From NCBI RefSeq assembly GCF_000383575.1, contig NZ_KB911579.1:4673424-4737423 (forward strand): a stretch of 64,000 nt of DNA, given 5' to 3'. The DNA is from Salinispora oceanensis. GTDB taxonomy: Bacteria; Actinomycetota; Actinomycetes; Mycobacteriales; Micromonosporaceae. This document shows, one piece after another, positions 1 through 8,656 of the stretch; the stretch's first letter is position 1, and each line of letters starts with the position of its first letter. A program made the translations under genes and the position numbers. The notes below the pieces were generated by a model. It saw only the letters and a list, made by a program, of their open reading frames with translations, did no database searches and had not been told where the DNA came from.

Positions 1-810
1 GGTGACAACCGCGATGGCCGGATAGGGCGGTAGGCCGTTGGCTCGTCGACGGGCGATCTCGGGAGCCGACAGGGTGGTCTGCCCGTACTGCTCGGCGCGG
101 ACCGTGCCCGCCCCCAACAGCAGCAGGTCGGCGTCTCGTTTGATCAGGCGATAGACCCGCTGGTCACCGCTGCTGCTCAGGGCGGCGCTGGCGCCGTTCA
201 CCGCGGCGAGACCGTCGATACTCGACACCGTGACGAGGCGTACGTGACCCTCGGTGGGGGAGGGCAGTGCGTAGCGTTCGTGAAGTTCGTCCTCGTCCAG
301 GTCGATCAGCCCGGTGGTGGGCCACATGTCGCGGATCCGAGAACCGACGGCGGGCGGCGGCGGGCCCGCCAGTCGCCACACCAACTCGGCGAGCCGCTCG
401 GTGAGCAGACCCGGAAGGCCGGTGCGGGCCGCGACGTCCGTGCCGCTGGTGCGGCACCGTTCGAGGGTGTGTCGGTGGCCCCGCACCAGGTACTCCCGGC
501 CGGTGCGGTCCATGGCGTAGCAAAGGTGCTGGCCGTCGATCTCACCCGAGACAGCGACCGCATCAACACCGAGGTCCCGCTGCGTGTTGGCGATGCCGCG
601 ATGGCGACGACACTGGTCGATCCAGTGTGTCAGGAGGTCGAGCGGGGTGTGCCCACCGACACCGCTGGCGAGGATGGCGGGCACGCCGGGCTTCGGCGGC
701 CGATGGCTGATCGTGAGCAGCGTCGGTGGGCCTCCCCAGCGCCAGGTGGCGTGGAGTTCTTCCAGCACCGACAAGATCGAACTGTTCGGGTCCGGGTGAG
801 CTGATGTCAT
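1..810 (-). CDS. RibD C-terminal-domain reductase (partial, runs off left edge)
   Basis: The open frame starts at the ATG at 810 and stays open to base 1, so at least 270 residues are present and the C-terminus lies outside the window. The first ~180 residues are not recognised. From about residue 183 the sequence reads LVTVSSIDGLAAVNGAS, followed by RVYRLIKRDADLLLLGAGTVRAE, which is the NADPH-binding start of the RibD_C / dihydrofolate-reductase-like fold of pyrimidine reductases. The family reduces the ribosylamino-pyrimidine of riboflavin synthesis or similar substrates. A dedicated riboflavin role is not shown by the neighbours. The long N-terminal extension is unusual for a simple RibD_C reductase. 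Confidence 0.7.
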   Translation of the reverse strand, partial: MTSAHPDPNSSILSVLEELHATWRWGGPPTLLTISHRPPKPGVPAILASGVGGHTPLDLLTHWIDQCRRHRGIANTQRDLGVDAVAVSGEIDGQHLCYAMDRTGREYLVRGHRHTLERCRTSGTDVAARTGLPGLLTERLAELVWRLAGPPPPAVGSRIRDMWPTTGLIDLDEDELHERYALPSPTEGHVRLVTVSSIDGLAAVNGASAALSSSGDQRVYRLIKRDADLLLLGAGTVRAEQYGQTTLSAPEIARRRANGLPPYPAIAVVT

Positions 811-883
811 GCCTGACCGTTTCGCGCTGGTGGTGGTGTGCTGGTCTGGCCCGACCAGCACCGGAACTGCCCGGGTTGACGAC

Positions 884-1453
884 TCACTCGGTTGGACCCG
901 CCGCGTCGGCGGTACGGCGCGGTTCCTGCCGGGGAAACACCGTGTGCGCGAGCGGCCAGAACACGAGCCAGATCGCCATCGCCAGGCTGAGCCGCCCGAT
1001 CCACCCCCAGAGCTGCTGGGTCCGCTCGGCGTCGCCGACGAAGGCGATACCAGCGAGCAGCAGAGCGCAGGCAACAGCCCAGCCGAGCAGGCCCCGGCGC
1101 CATTCGCGCCACTCGTGCCGGGTGCGCTCCAGCCCGTACCGTGGGGCCCGAGTCGGTGGTGGCCCGCCGGCGAACCGGTGCGCGAAGCGTACGTCGGCCC
1201 AGCGGACCATGCGGTGACCGAACGCCACGGAGAAACCGAGGTACGCCGCGGCGAGGCCGTGCGCGGCGGTGGCGGTCCCGCCGCGACGTAGGTCGATCGT
1301 CGTGACAGCGAGCAGGACAAGGTCGACCGCCGGGACCGCCAGAAGCAGGACGGCGCCGACGCGGGGAAGGCGCAGCGGGTATCGGGCCAGCAGCCCGGCC
1401 ACGAGTAGCAGCCAGAAGGCCACCTCGCAGGCGACGATTACCGCGACAAGCAC
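884..1453 (-). CDS. small integral membrane protein of unknown function
   Basis: This 189-residue protein starts at 1453. Hydrophobic segments lie near residues 3-25 and 30-52, a polar Arg-rich middle (HEWREWRRG) follows, and two more hydrophobic segments occur near residues 125-145 and 150-170, so about four membrane spans are expected. I do not recognise a catalytic motif. It is divergent from a TetR gene with only about 70 bp between the starts and a short palindrome in that gap, which suggests that the TetR protein controls it. The C-terminus (FPRQEPRRTADAAGPTE) is polar and probably cytoplasmic. Confidence 0.6.
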   Translation of the reverse strand: MLVAVIVACEVAFWLLLVAGLLARYPLRLPRVGAVLLLAVPAVDLVLLAVTTIDLRRGGTATAAHGLAAAYLGFSVAFGHRMVRWADVRFAHRFAGGPPPTRAPRYGLERTRHEWREWRRGLLGWAVACALLLAGIAFVGDAERTQQLWGWIGRLSLAMAIWLVFWPLAHTVFPRQEPRRTADAAGPTE

Positions 1454-1471
1454 GCCGGACCCCCCTTTTTA

Positions 1472-1482
1472 GTACGCTGTAC
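1472..1482. promoter_or_regulatory. candidate TetR operator (GTAC-GCT-GTAC)
   Basis: An 11-bp inverted repeat GTAC-GCT-GTAC lies in the short gap between the divergent membrane-protein gene and the TetR gene. TetR proteins usually bind palindromes in such a gap and repress both genes. This assignment is based on position and symmetry only. Confidence 0.4.
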
Positions 1483-1522
1483 GATCACAGTAGCAGGGAT
1501 GTCATCGACTGCCGGAGGAGCC

Positions 1523-2128
1523 GTGCCGAAGATCGTCGACCACGACGCGCGCCGCGCCGAGCTGGCCGAGGCGATGTGGCGCGTCGTCTACCGCGATGGC
1601 GTCGCCGCGGCCACGGTGCGAAGCATCGCCGCCGAGGCTGGCTGGTCCCCCAGCGCGCTGCGACACTACTTCGCCACCCAGGCCGACTTGTTGATCTTCG
1701 CCATGGAGCATGTGATAGCGCAGTCGGCCGAACGCTTCGCCGCGGAGAGCTGGACTGGGCCGCCCCGCGAGACCGCTCAGCGGATGCTGGAGGAGTTCCT
1801 GCCGCTGGATCGGCAGCGCCGAAGAGCGGCTGAGGTGTGGCTGTGGCTGACCCTGCATGCCCAGGTTGACCCCGCCGCCCAGGCGCGACTCAGCGAGGCC
1901 GACGACGGCGTCCGGGGCGTCGTCGATGTCGCTGTCGACGCCCTCGCGGCGGCCGGGCTGGTGGCCCGGGGTGCTGACCTCGGCGCGGAGAAGGCCCGAC
2001 TGCACGCCCTGCTCGACGGGCTTACCCTGCACGCGCTGGTGCGTACCGAGCTTATGCCGCCCGGCCGCCTCCGCGCGTTGCTCGCCGAGCACCTCGACAG
2101 CCTGACGAGTGCCCGGGACGGCCCGTAA
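1523..2128 (+). CDS. TetR family transcriptional regulator
   Basis: The N-terminal helix-turn-helix covers roughly residues 8-55, with ATVRSIAAEAGWSPSALRHYF as the recognition region and typical TetR spacing. The rest is a helical ligand-binding domain. I prefer the GTG at 1523 over the ATG at 1499 because GGAGGAG sits just before it and the protein then begins with PKIVDHDARRAEL, a normal TetR start. The length is about 201 residues. It is divergent from the membrane protein at 884-1453 and probably represses it and itself. The ligand is unknown. Confidence 0.85.
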   Translation: MPKIVDHDARRAELAEAMWRVVYRDGVAAATVRSIAAEAGWSPSALRHYFATQADLLIFAMEHVIAQSAERFAAESWTGPPRETAQRMLEEFLPLDRQRRRAAEVWLWLTLHAQVDPAAQARLSEADDGVRGVVDVAVDALAAAGLVARGADLGAEKARLHALLDGLTLHALVRTELMPPGRLRALLAEHLDSLTSARDGP

Positions 2129-2159
2129 GGAAGTGGATACAGTGAGCTCGCGGGTCTGT

Positions 2160-2345
2160 CGCGGGGCCGAATGGGCCGGCACGTCGGCCGTCCGTCGCCC
2201 ATCCCGCCGACAAGATCGATTATGCCCGGCAACTCAAGACCCAAGGCGTCAGTCTCGGCAGGATCGCCGCCAAGACCGGCATCCCCCAAGACCTCGCTAC
2301 ACCGCTATCTTGCCGACGTTGCGACCCCGACCCCGACCCCGGTCG
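2160..2345 (+). pseudogene. serine recombinase (resolvase) C-terminal remnant
   Basis: Translation of two frames gives GRHVGRPSPIPP, then DKIDYARQLKTQGVSLGRIA AKTGIP, then after a frameshift near 2287 PKTSLHRYLAD. This is the end of the catalytic linker and the C-terminal helix-turn-helix of Tn3-type resolvases or related serine recombinases. No N-terminal catalytic domain is present upstream, so this is only the tail. It lies left of the YciI/sigma pair, while a Tn3-type transposase remnant lies right of that pair, suggesting that both are debris of one element or of neighbouring insertions. Confidence 0.55.
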
Positions 2346-2504
2346 CGGGCGGGGCGCGGTGACAGCGTGCCATGCGGTCGTACAGCGCCGACTGTCCTGA
2401 ATGATTTCTCTGACCGAGCTGTCGATTCGTGGCTGCGCCGTTCGTCATCCCGGTGTTGCCGCTCCACAGGAAAGCGCGAAACTGGCGAATAGGGGATTTA
2501 CATC

Positions 2505-2861
2505 ATGAAGTACATGCTGCTGATCATTGGTAGCCAGGACGCCGAAGCGTCGACTTCTGACGCCGATCAGGGCCTCATGGAGGCGTTCATGGCCTACCAC
2601 AAAGCTGTCTGTGACGCTGGCGTCATGGTTGACAGCAACGTGCTCGATTCCTTCGAGACCGCCACGTCCGTCCAGATGAACAAGGTCGGGGAACGCATCG
2701 TCACCGATGGACCGTTCACCGAGACACGTGAGTACCTCGGCGGCTACTACATCCTCGACCTTCCCGACCTCGACACCGCGATCGACTGGGCCGCTCGCTG
2801 TCCCGGGGCCAGGGCTTGGCGAGTCGAGGTCCGCCCGATCCAGGACTTCGACCTGTCATGA
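2505..2861 (+). CDS. YciI family (DGPF domain) protein
   Basis: This 118-residue protein starts MKYMLLIIGSQ and carries the DGPF motif in VTDGPFTETREYLGGYYILD, typical of YCII-related proteins. Its stop overlaps the sigma-factor start by 4 bp (ATGA), so the two are translationally coupled. In actinobacteria DGPF proteins are the standard partners of ECF42 sigma factors. Their biochemical role is not settled; a sensing or small-molecule enzymatic function has been proposed. The gene looks intact. Confidence 0.88.
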   Translation: MKYMLLIIGSQDAEASTSDADQGLMEAFMAYHKAVCDAGVMVDSNVLDSFETATSVQMNKVGERIVTDGPFTETREYLGGYYILDLPDLDTAIDWAARCPGARAWRVEVRPIQDFDLS

Positions 2862-4097
2862 CCGGCGGGCGAGCTGCTGGCTCCGTGGAGACGGTATTCC
2901 GGGAGGAGCGAAGCCGGCTGCTCGCCATGCTCGTGCGCCAGTTCGGCGATCTCGACCTCGCTGAGGACGCCGCCTCCGACGCTGTCGAGGCCGCACTGCG
3001 CCGCTGGCCCATCGACGGGATACCGGCGACCCCGTTGGCATGGCTACTCACCACCGCGCGCCGCAAGGCCGTCAACCGGTTACGCCGAGACCAGGCATAC
3101 GCCGCCCGTCTCGCGATCATGCAGGTCGAGGCACGGCAATTCGCTCCGATAGTTTCCGAGCCGGATACCGACGACATCCCCGACGAGCGGTTGCGCCTGT
3201 TCTTCACCTGCTGCCATCCCGCGTTGTCGCTCGAGGCCCAGACCGCGCTGACGCTGCGCTGCCTCGCGGGGCTCTCGACGTCCGAGGTCGCGCGGGCTTT
3301 CCTGGCGCCGCAGGCCACGATGGCGCAGCGGATCGTGCGGGCCAAACGCAAGATCCGTCGCGCGCGGATCCCGTTCCGGGTGCCCGAATCCGACGAACTG
3401 GTCGGGCGTCTACCCGGGGTGCTGCGCGTGGTCTATTTGATCTTCACAGCGGGCTACGCCGCCAGCGCGGGCGAGGAACTCGTCCGGGCCGACCTCACCG
3501 ACGAGGCGATCCGGCTCGCCCGGATCCTGCACCGGCTGCTGCCCGCCGAACCCGAGGTGACCGGACTGCTCGCTCTGCTGCTACTCGTCGATGCCCGGCG
3601 CGCGGCTCGCGTCGACGAGGAAGGCGAACTGGTGCCCCTGGAGGTGCAGAACCGCGCGCTGTGGGATGCCGATCGCATCGCCGAGGGTCGGGACCTGGTC
3701 GTGGCCGCCCTGCGCGGGCCTCGCTGTGGGCCGTACGCGATACAGGCGGCGATCGCTGCCGTGCACGACGAGGCCGCCGATCTCGCTACGACCGACTGGC
3801 CGCAGGTCGTGGCGCTCTACGACGTGTTGGCGCGGGTGTCCCCATCGCCGGTGGTCGACCTCAACCGCGCCGTGGCCGTGGCCATGCGCGACGGCCCGGA
3901 GGCTGGTCTGGTGGCCCTGGACGCATTGGACGCCGACGCGCTGCGCGGCTATCACCTGTTCCCGGCCGGCGCGAGCGGATCTGTTTCGCCGGCTTGGCCG
4001 GGCCTCGGAGGCCGCAACGGCCTACCAGACAGCGCTCGAACTCACCGCGAACGAGCGGGAGCGGGCATTCCTGCGCAGACGGCTGGCCGACCTGTGA
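2858..4097 (+). pseudogene. ECF42-type RNA polymerase sigma factor, frameshifted near its C-terminus
   Basis: The start is the ATG at 2858 overlapping the YciI stop. Sigma region 2 (SVETVFREERSRLLAMLVRQ, then WLLTTARRKAVNRLRRD) and region 4 (LTLRCLAGLSTSEVARAFL) are followed by the long C-terminal TPR-like extension that marks the ECF42 group. Around 3970 the frame changes: the upstream frame runs into non-homologous sequence, while the +1 frame continues with ARADLFRRLGRASEAATAYQ and ends normally at 4097. A one-base insertion explains this. If it is not a sequencing error, the encoded protein would carry a wrong C-terminal tail running to 4576. The sigma regions themselves are intact, so partial function is possible. 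Confidence 0.75.
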
Positions 4098-4099
4098 TC

Positions 4100-4580
4100 A
4101 CCGAACGCAAGAGGTGGCCGGTCGCCCTCTCGAAAGGCCGAGCGTGCCGGGCCTGCCCAGACGCCCGCTTCACCACCGCCTTGGCCGCATTGCGCTCGGC
4201 CCGGCCGACCAACTCGTGGGCCATGAACACGTTAGGCAGCTCCAGCGCGTTATCGGTCGCGGTGGCTTCTAACCAGCGCGCCGTCGCCAACAACGTCGCA
4301 ATCTTGCGCTGGTACCTCAGCGCAGCCAGCCTCGGCGCCTTGTCATCGAACCCCTGCGAGCCAGCTCGATCAACCGGCAGGTCGGCACACCCCGTGGCGG
4401 CCATATCCACCGCACCCAGGTGCAACCCTGCGATCTCCGCCACCCGGTCCAACGACTTCACCAGGCCCGGCCCGTCGGGTTGGTCGGGCCACGCCGCCAC
4501 AGATCCAGCTGCGAACGGCGCTGCCCCTCCGGCACCCGCAGCACGTTCTCCAGTTTGGCGGCCTGCTCGCCGGTGATCGC
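4100..4580 (-). pseudogene. Tn3 family transposase fragment
   Basis: Read on the minus strand, two frames give AAKLENVLRVPEGQRRSQLD, LWRRGPTNPTG, then LVKSLDRVAEIAGLHLGAVD and RKIATLLATARWLEATATDN followed by ALELPNVFMAHELVGRAERN. This is the N-terminal/central region (DUF4158 side) of Tn3-family transposases, which are near 1000 residues. Only about 160 residues remain, with a frameshift around 4460, and the catalytic DDE half is absent. The fragment abuts the frameshifted end of the sigma factor, so insertion or deletion here may have damaged that gene. Confidence 0.55.
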
Positions 4581-4607
4581 ATGGAACGACCGTCTAGGGT
4601 GGGCGCG

Positions 4608-5117
4608 GTGAACGAACTGCGGACAGCCCGTCTCTGCCTGCGGCCCTTCCGTTTCGAGGACGTCTCGGCCGTCCACGCTTATGCCGGCGATTCCGAGGTG
4701 GTCCGCTACATGGACTGGGGCCCGAACAGTCACGCTGACACGGAGACCTTCGTCTCGTTGGCCGTGAACCCGCCGGACGGCGTCCATCCGTTCGCCGTCG
4801 AACGCTCGGGCGCCCTGATCGGCGCCGTCGAGCTCCGGGTCACCGCCGCTGCCCATCGCCGCGGCGAGTTCGGCTATGTCCTGGCTAAATCCGCCTGGGG
4901 TCAGGGCTACGCCACCGAGGCAGCCGCAGCTGTGCTCACCTACGCCTTCGAACAGGCAGGACTGCACCGGGTCGCTGCCACGTGCGACCCGGCTAACGTC
5001 GGCTCCCGCCGCGTCCTGGAGAAGATCGGAATGAAGTACGAGGGCCACCTCCATGACTACCTGCACATCCGAGGTGAGATGCACGACCGCCTTCTCTTCG
5101 CTGCCCTCCACCCATGA
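4608..5117 (+). CDS. GNAT family N-acetyltransferase (RimJ/RimL-like)
   Basis: The protein reads NELRTARLCLRPFRFEDVSA, then an acetyl-CoA loop region EFGYVLAKSAWGQGYATEAA, and ends with NVGSRRVLEKIGMKYEGHLH, the signature of RimJ/RimL-type acetyltransferases. These move an acetyl group from acetyl-CoA to an N-terminal or small-molecule amine; the substrate here is unknown. I prefer the GTG at 4608, preceded by GGGTGGG, over the ATG at 4581, which lacks a ribosome site. The length is about 169 residues, normal for the family. Confidence 0.82.
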   Translation: MNELRTARLCLRPFRFEDVSAVHAYAGDSEVVRYMDWGPNSHADTETFVSLAVNPPDGVHPFAVERSGALIGAVELRVTAAAHRRGEFGYVLAKSAWGQGYATEAAAAVLTYAFEQAGLHRVAATCDPANVGSRRVLEKIGMKYEGHLHDYLHIRGEMHDRLLFAALHP

Positions 5118-5325
5118 CCATCTCACTTAGATGGTGCGGCGCCCCTTTCCAGCGAGGCGTCAGACGACTAAACCAGCATCACGGATGGTGATGACTGGCC
5201 TGGAATCGGCGACAGTTGGAAAGACGCTCACCAATATCACGGTCCGCGATGGCGACGCGACCCGGTAGTCCGATCACCGCCGTGCGGCGCGGGTAAGCAG
5301 TTTGTGACGAGTCTACGGCTGTTGA

Positions 5326-5344
5326 CCTTCAGGTTGGTTGAAGG
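5326..5344. promoter_or_regulatory. candidate MerR operator (CCTTCA-N7-TGAAGG)
   Basis: A perfect 6-bp inverted repeat, CCTTCA and TGAAGG, separated by 7 bp, lies just before the ATG at 5351. MerR proteins bind such repeats inside their own promoters. TTGACC at 5322 overlaps the left arm and could be a -35 element. The assignment rests on symmetry and position. Confidence 0.4.
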
Positions 5345-5350
5345 CTCAGG

Positions 5351-6430
5351 ATGGTCGGCGTGGCAGCACAAGACGATCGGATGACGATCGGGGTTTTCGC
5401 GCGGGCTGCGCAGGTCAGCACCAGCGCCCTGCGCTTCTACGACGACTGCGGTCTCGTGCGCCCCCGTACGGTCGATCCGATCACCGGATACCGGTACTAC
5501 TCGCCGGATCAGCTCGACGAGGTCCACCTGATCCGTCAACTGCGGAAGGTGGGGCTGCCGCTGGGGGAGGTACGGCGGGTGCTTGCCGGCCCCGCCACGG
5601 TGGCCGAGCAGCTGTTGGCAGCCCACCTGAGCTCAATGGAGCGCGCTATCGAGGACGCCCGCATCGCCCGTACCGCCGCACTGAGTCTGATCCGAGATCG
5701 GGAAGATGCCGTGCTGGTCCTGCCCGGACAGCTACTTGCCGAGGCGGTCGGGCAGGTGGCGTCGGCTGCGGACACCAGCGCTGGCATTCCCGCGCTCGGC
5801 GGGGTGCTGGTCGAGATGAGCGAGGATGAGCTGCGGTTGGTGGCGACGGACCGGTATCGGTTGGCGGTCCGGTCGCTGCCGACCGACGGGCGGCGGGTGC
5901 CGGCGACGGCCGTTGTGGACGCGGTCCAGCTGGACGGGGCACGACAGTGGATCGGCGACCAGGAGCACCTGCGACTCGAGTACGGCGATTCGTGCGTCCA
6001 GCTCACCGGGCCCGGTGGTCAACGGCGGCTGGCGACAGTCGCGGGAGCCTTCCCCGCGTACCGGATCGTCCTGGACGGACTGCCCGAGGTGCGGACCCGG
6101 GTGGTCGCGCCGCGGGACCTGCTGCTGGACGCCATCGCCGATGATCCACAAGTACGACTCGACTGTGTGGTGAATGCCGACCTGACCGTGACGTCATCGT
6201 CCCGTCGGGGGACACCGAGAGCGGTTCCCGCCGACATCACCGGAGCGCCGGTGGCGATCAACTTCCGCGCCGCCACGCTGTATCCCGCGCTGACGGTGGC
6301 CAGCATCGGACCGGACGTGATGCTGCAGATCAGCCAACCCCACCTGCCCGCTGTCGTTCGCTGCGCCGATGACGGCGATATCACCACTGTGGTGATGCCG
6401 GTAGCGGCCAGTCCACCATCCGAAACCTGA
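5351..6430 (+). CDS. MerR regulator fused to a DNA polymerase III beta-clamp-like domain
   Basis: Residues ~10-80 are a MerR helix-turn-helix (IGVFARAAQVSTSALRFYDD, then GYRYYSPDQLDEVHLIRQLR). After a linker helix, residues ~140 onward match the sliding-clamp fold: GIPALGGVLVEMSEDELRLV followed by ATDRYRLAVRSL, and near the end DVMLQISQPHLPAVVRCADD with a final VVMPV, as in DnaN. The clamp-like part replaces the usual MerR effector domain. The protein is 359 residues if the ATG at 5351 is used; the ATG at 5381 is an alternative. Known families of this architecture exist in actinobacteria, but the role of the clamp domain is unknown. It is followed 8 bp later by a TPR-like gene. Confidence 0.8.
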   Translation: MVGVAAQDDRMTIGVFARAAQVSTSALRFYDDCGLVRPRTVDPITGYRYYSPDQLDEVHLIRQLRKVGLPLGEVRRVLAGPATVAEQLLAAHLSSMERAIEDARIARTAALSLIRDREDAVLVLPGQLLAEAVGQVASAADTSAGIPALGGVLVEMSEDELRLVATDRYRLAVRSLPTDGRRVPATAVVDAVQLDGARQWIGDQEHLRLEYGDSCVQLTGPGGQRRLATVAGAFPAYRIVLDGLPEVRTRVVAPRDLLLDAIADDPQVRLDCVVNADLTVTSSSRRGTPRAVPADITGAPVAINFRAATLYPALTVASIGPDVMLQISQPHLPAVVRCADDGDITTVVMPVAASPPSET

Positions 6431-6438
6431 GGAGGATT

Positions 6439-6936
6439 ATGAAACAGGCGCGAACCATGCCCGACGAGACGATGGCGAGCATCGGCGCCGCGGTGGAGCT
6501 CGGCCGATCCGGGCAGCGGGCCCAGGCCCGCGACGCTCTCACCGTCCTCTGGGAGCAGATCGGCGCCACCGGCGATGCGCTACATCGGTGCACTCTCGCC
6601 CACTACCTGGCTGACCTGCAGGACACCACCCGGGCTGAACTTGAGTGGGACGAGCGTGCCCTCGCCGCCGCCGGCGACCTTACCGACGAACGTGCCCAGC
6701 GGTATGACGATGCGTGGCAGGTGCGGCTTCTCCTGCCCTCACTGCACCTGAACCTCGCCGATGATCACCGACGTCTGGGCAATCCCGCGCGAGCGCGGGA
6801 GCACCTGGCGCAGGCCCGGAGTCTGGTTACGCAACTCCCCGACGACCAGTACGGCGGCATGATCCGTAGCGGCCTAGAGCACGTTTCTGAGGCGCTGGCG
6901 GCGGGTTCGACCCAGCGCCTCGACTCCCATCCGTGA
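6439..6936 (+). CDS. TPR-like helical protein, partner of the MerR/clamp gene
   Basis: A 165-residue helical protein starting at the ATG at 6439 with GGAGG close upstream. Alternating helices such as IGAAVELGRSGQRAQARDAL and LHLNLADDHRRLGNPARARE have the spacing of tetratricopeptide repeats (small residue, Leu, Ala pattern). It follows the MerR/clamp gene by 8 bp and is certainly co-transcribed, so it may act as a binding partner. No catalytic motif is seen. Confidence 0.6.
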   Translation: MKQARTMPDETMASIGAAVELGRSGQRAQARDALTVLWEQIGATGDALHRCTLAHYLADLQDTTRAELEWDERALAAAGDLTDERAQRYDDAWQVRLLLPSLHLNLADDHRRLGNPARAREHLAQARSLVTQLPDDQYGGMIRSGLEHVSEALAAGSTQRLDSHP

Positions 6937-7081
6937 GCACGATAGTCGGGCAGAACCAGGTCAAGTTTGTTATAGACAGGTCACGATACAGTTAAGTAGA
7001 TTAACAAAACGCGCCACGTGGAGTCCCTGTCCCGACCCCAGCCACGGCCGAGCTGATCGGGCGATGTCTCTAGGAGGACCG

Positions 7082-8470
7082 ATGAAGCTGGGCATGAGGA
7101 CTGTGGCCCTGGCCGGCGTCTTCGCGGTCGTGGCCGTGGGGGCCATGGTGGCCACCACCACCGCCACCGCGGCGGCCGCGCCGACCGCGACGTTCGTCAA
7201 GGTTTCCGACTGGGGTAGTGGCTGGGAGGGCCGATACACCATCACCAACGGGGGAAGCAGCACTCTGACCAGCTGGCAGGTCGACTTCGACCTGCCGGCA
7301 GGCACCAGCATCGGCACGTACTGGAACGCGCTGATGGACCGCGACGGGCAGCGTTACCGCTTCACCAACCAGCACTGGAACGGCACGATCGCACCGGGCG
7401 CCTCCGCGACGTTCGGCTTCCTCGGCTCCGGCTCCGGTAGTCCGGCCGGCTGCCGGCTCAACGGCCAGCCGTGTCAGCCGACAGCTCCTCCGACGACCAG
7501 TCCACCCCCACCGCCACCGACCACCGCACCTCCCGGTAGCACGCCGGTTGCGGCGAACGGACAGCTGCGGGTCTGCGGTGAACAGCTCTGTAACGACAAC
7601 GGCAAGGCCATCCAACTGCGGGGCATGAGCACGCACGGTCTGCAGTGGTACGCCAACTGCGCGACCAACGCGTCCCTTGATGTCCTCGCCCAGCAGTGGG
7701 GCGCCGATGTCCTGCGGATCTCGATGTACATCCAGGAAGGCGGCTACGAGACCGACCCGCGTGGCTTCACCGACCTGGTCCATGACTACATCGAGATGGC
7801 CACCGCTCGCGGCCTCTACGCGATCGTTGACTGGCACATGCTCACGCCGGGGGACCCCAACTACAACCTGTCGCGCGCGCAGACCTTCTTCGCCGAGATC
7901 GCCGACCGGCACCGGGACAAGGTGAACGTCCTCTACGAGATCGCGAACGAGCCGAACGGGGTCAGCTGGGGCACGGTCAAGAGCTACGCCGACCAGGTCA
8001 TCCCGGTCATCCGGGAGCGGGACCCGGAGGCGGTGGTGCTTGTCGGCACCCCCGACTGGTCGTCACTCGGGGTCTCCGGCAGTGGCGGTGGCGTGGACGC
8101 CATCACCGCCAACCCGGTGGCGGCCAGCAACCTGATGTACGTCTTCCACTTCTACGCGGCATCGCACGGCGACCTGTACTACAACACCCTGGCGGCGGCG
8201 GCCGACCAAATCCCGATCTTCGTGACCGAGTTCGGCACCCAGCAGTACACCGGCGACGGTCCGAACGACTTCACCATGTCCCAGCGCTACCTCGACCTGA
8301 TGGCGAGCAAGAAGATCAGTTGGGTCAACTGGAACTACTCCGACGACTTCCGCTCCGGCGCGGTCTTCACCACGGGAACGTGTGCCAGTGGCGACTTCGG
8401 TGGCACCGGTCCGCTCAAGCCGGCCGGCAGTTGGATCCGTGACCGCATGCGGACCGCTGACGACTTCTGA
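7082..8470 (+). CDS. secreted cellulase: CBM2 - Pro/Thr linker - GH5
   Basis: A Sec signal peptide (MKLGMRTVALAGVFAVVAVG up to the AAAA-PTATF region) is followed by a family 2 cellulose-binding module (WGSGWEGRYTITNGGSSTLT, with NQHWNGTIAPG), a Pro/Thr linker (TAPPTTSPPPPPPTTAPPGS) and a GH5 endoglucanase domain. The GH5 acid/base Glu lies in LYEIANEPNG and the nucleophile Glu in IFVTEFGTQ. The CBM2 lies N-terminal to the catalytic domain. The start at 7082 is chosen for its strong TAGGAGGA site. It hydrolyses beta-1,4-glucan outside the cell. A hairpin follows the stop, so it is monocistronic. No CelR-type palindrome is visible upstream. Confidence 0.92.
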   Translation: MKLGMRTVALAGVFAVVAVGAMVATTTATAAAAPTATFVKVSDWGSGWEGRYTITNGGSSTLTSWQVDFDLPAGTSIGTYWNALMDRDGQRYRFTNQHWNGTIAPGASATFGFLGSGSGSPAGCRLNGQPCQPTAPPTTSPPPPPPTTAPPGSTPVAANGQLRVCGEQLCNDNGKAIQLRGMSTHGLQWYANCATNASLDVLAQQWGADVLRISMYIQEGGYETDPRGFTDLVHDYIEMATARGLYAIVDWHMLTPGDPNYNLSRAQTFFAEIADRHRDKVNVLYEIANEPNGVSWGTVKSYADQVIPVIRERDPEAVVLVGTPDWSSLGVSGSGGGVDAITANPVAASNLMYVFHFYAASHGDLYYNTLAAAADQIPIFVTEFGTQQYTGDGPNDFTMSQRYLDLMASKKISWVNWNYSDDFRSGAVFTTGTCASGDFGGTGPLKPAGSWIRDRMRTADDF

Positions 8471-8491
8471 CCGCGCCTCCACCCGGATCAC

Positions 8492-8534
8492 AAAGCCGCC
8501 GCCCCGGTCGCTCGGCTGCCGTGGTGGCGGCTTT
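8492..8534 (+). terminator. hairpin terminator after the cellulase gene
   Basis: AAAGCCGCCGCC pairs with GGTGGCGGCTTT (12 bp with one G-T pair) around a ~19-nt loop, starting 22 bp after the stop. There is no long T-run, as is common in actinomycetes. Confidence 0.6.
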
Positions 8535-8656
8535 CCGGGTGCGGTGGGTGCCTTGGAAACTACCTTTTGGTCTGTCCGTTCACGTGCTCCAGGCCCCGTG
8601 CGGGTAGCCGCTGGCGTAGCGGGCAACAGCGGTGGCTGGTGCCCCAACTCGCCCTT

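Noticed and set aside
2858-4576. A 572-residue sigma factor as one gene
   Set aside because: After residue ~370 the translation no longer matches ECF42 proteins, while the +1 frame does; the long version comes from a frameshift reading into transposase DNA.
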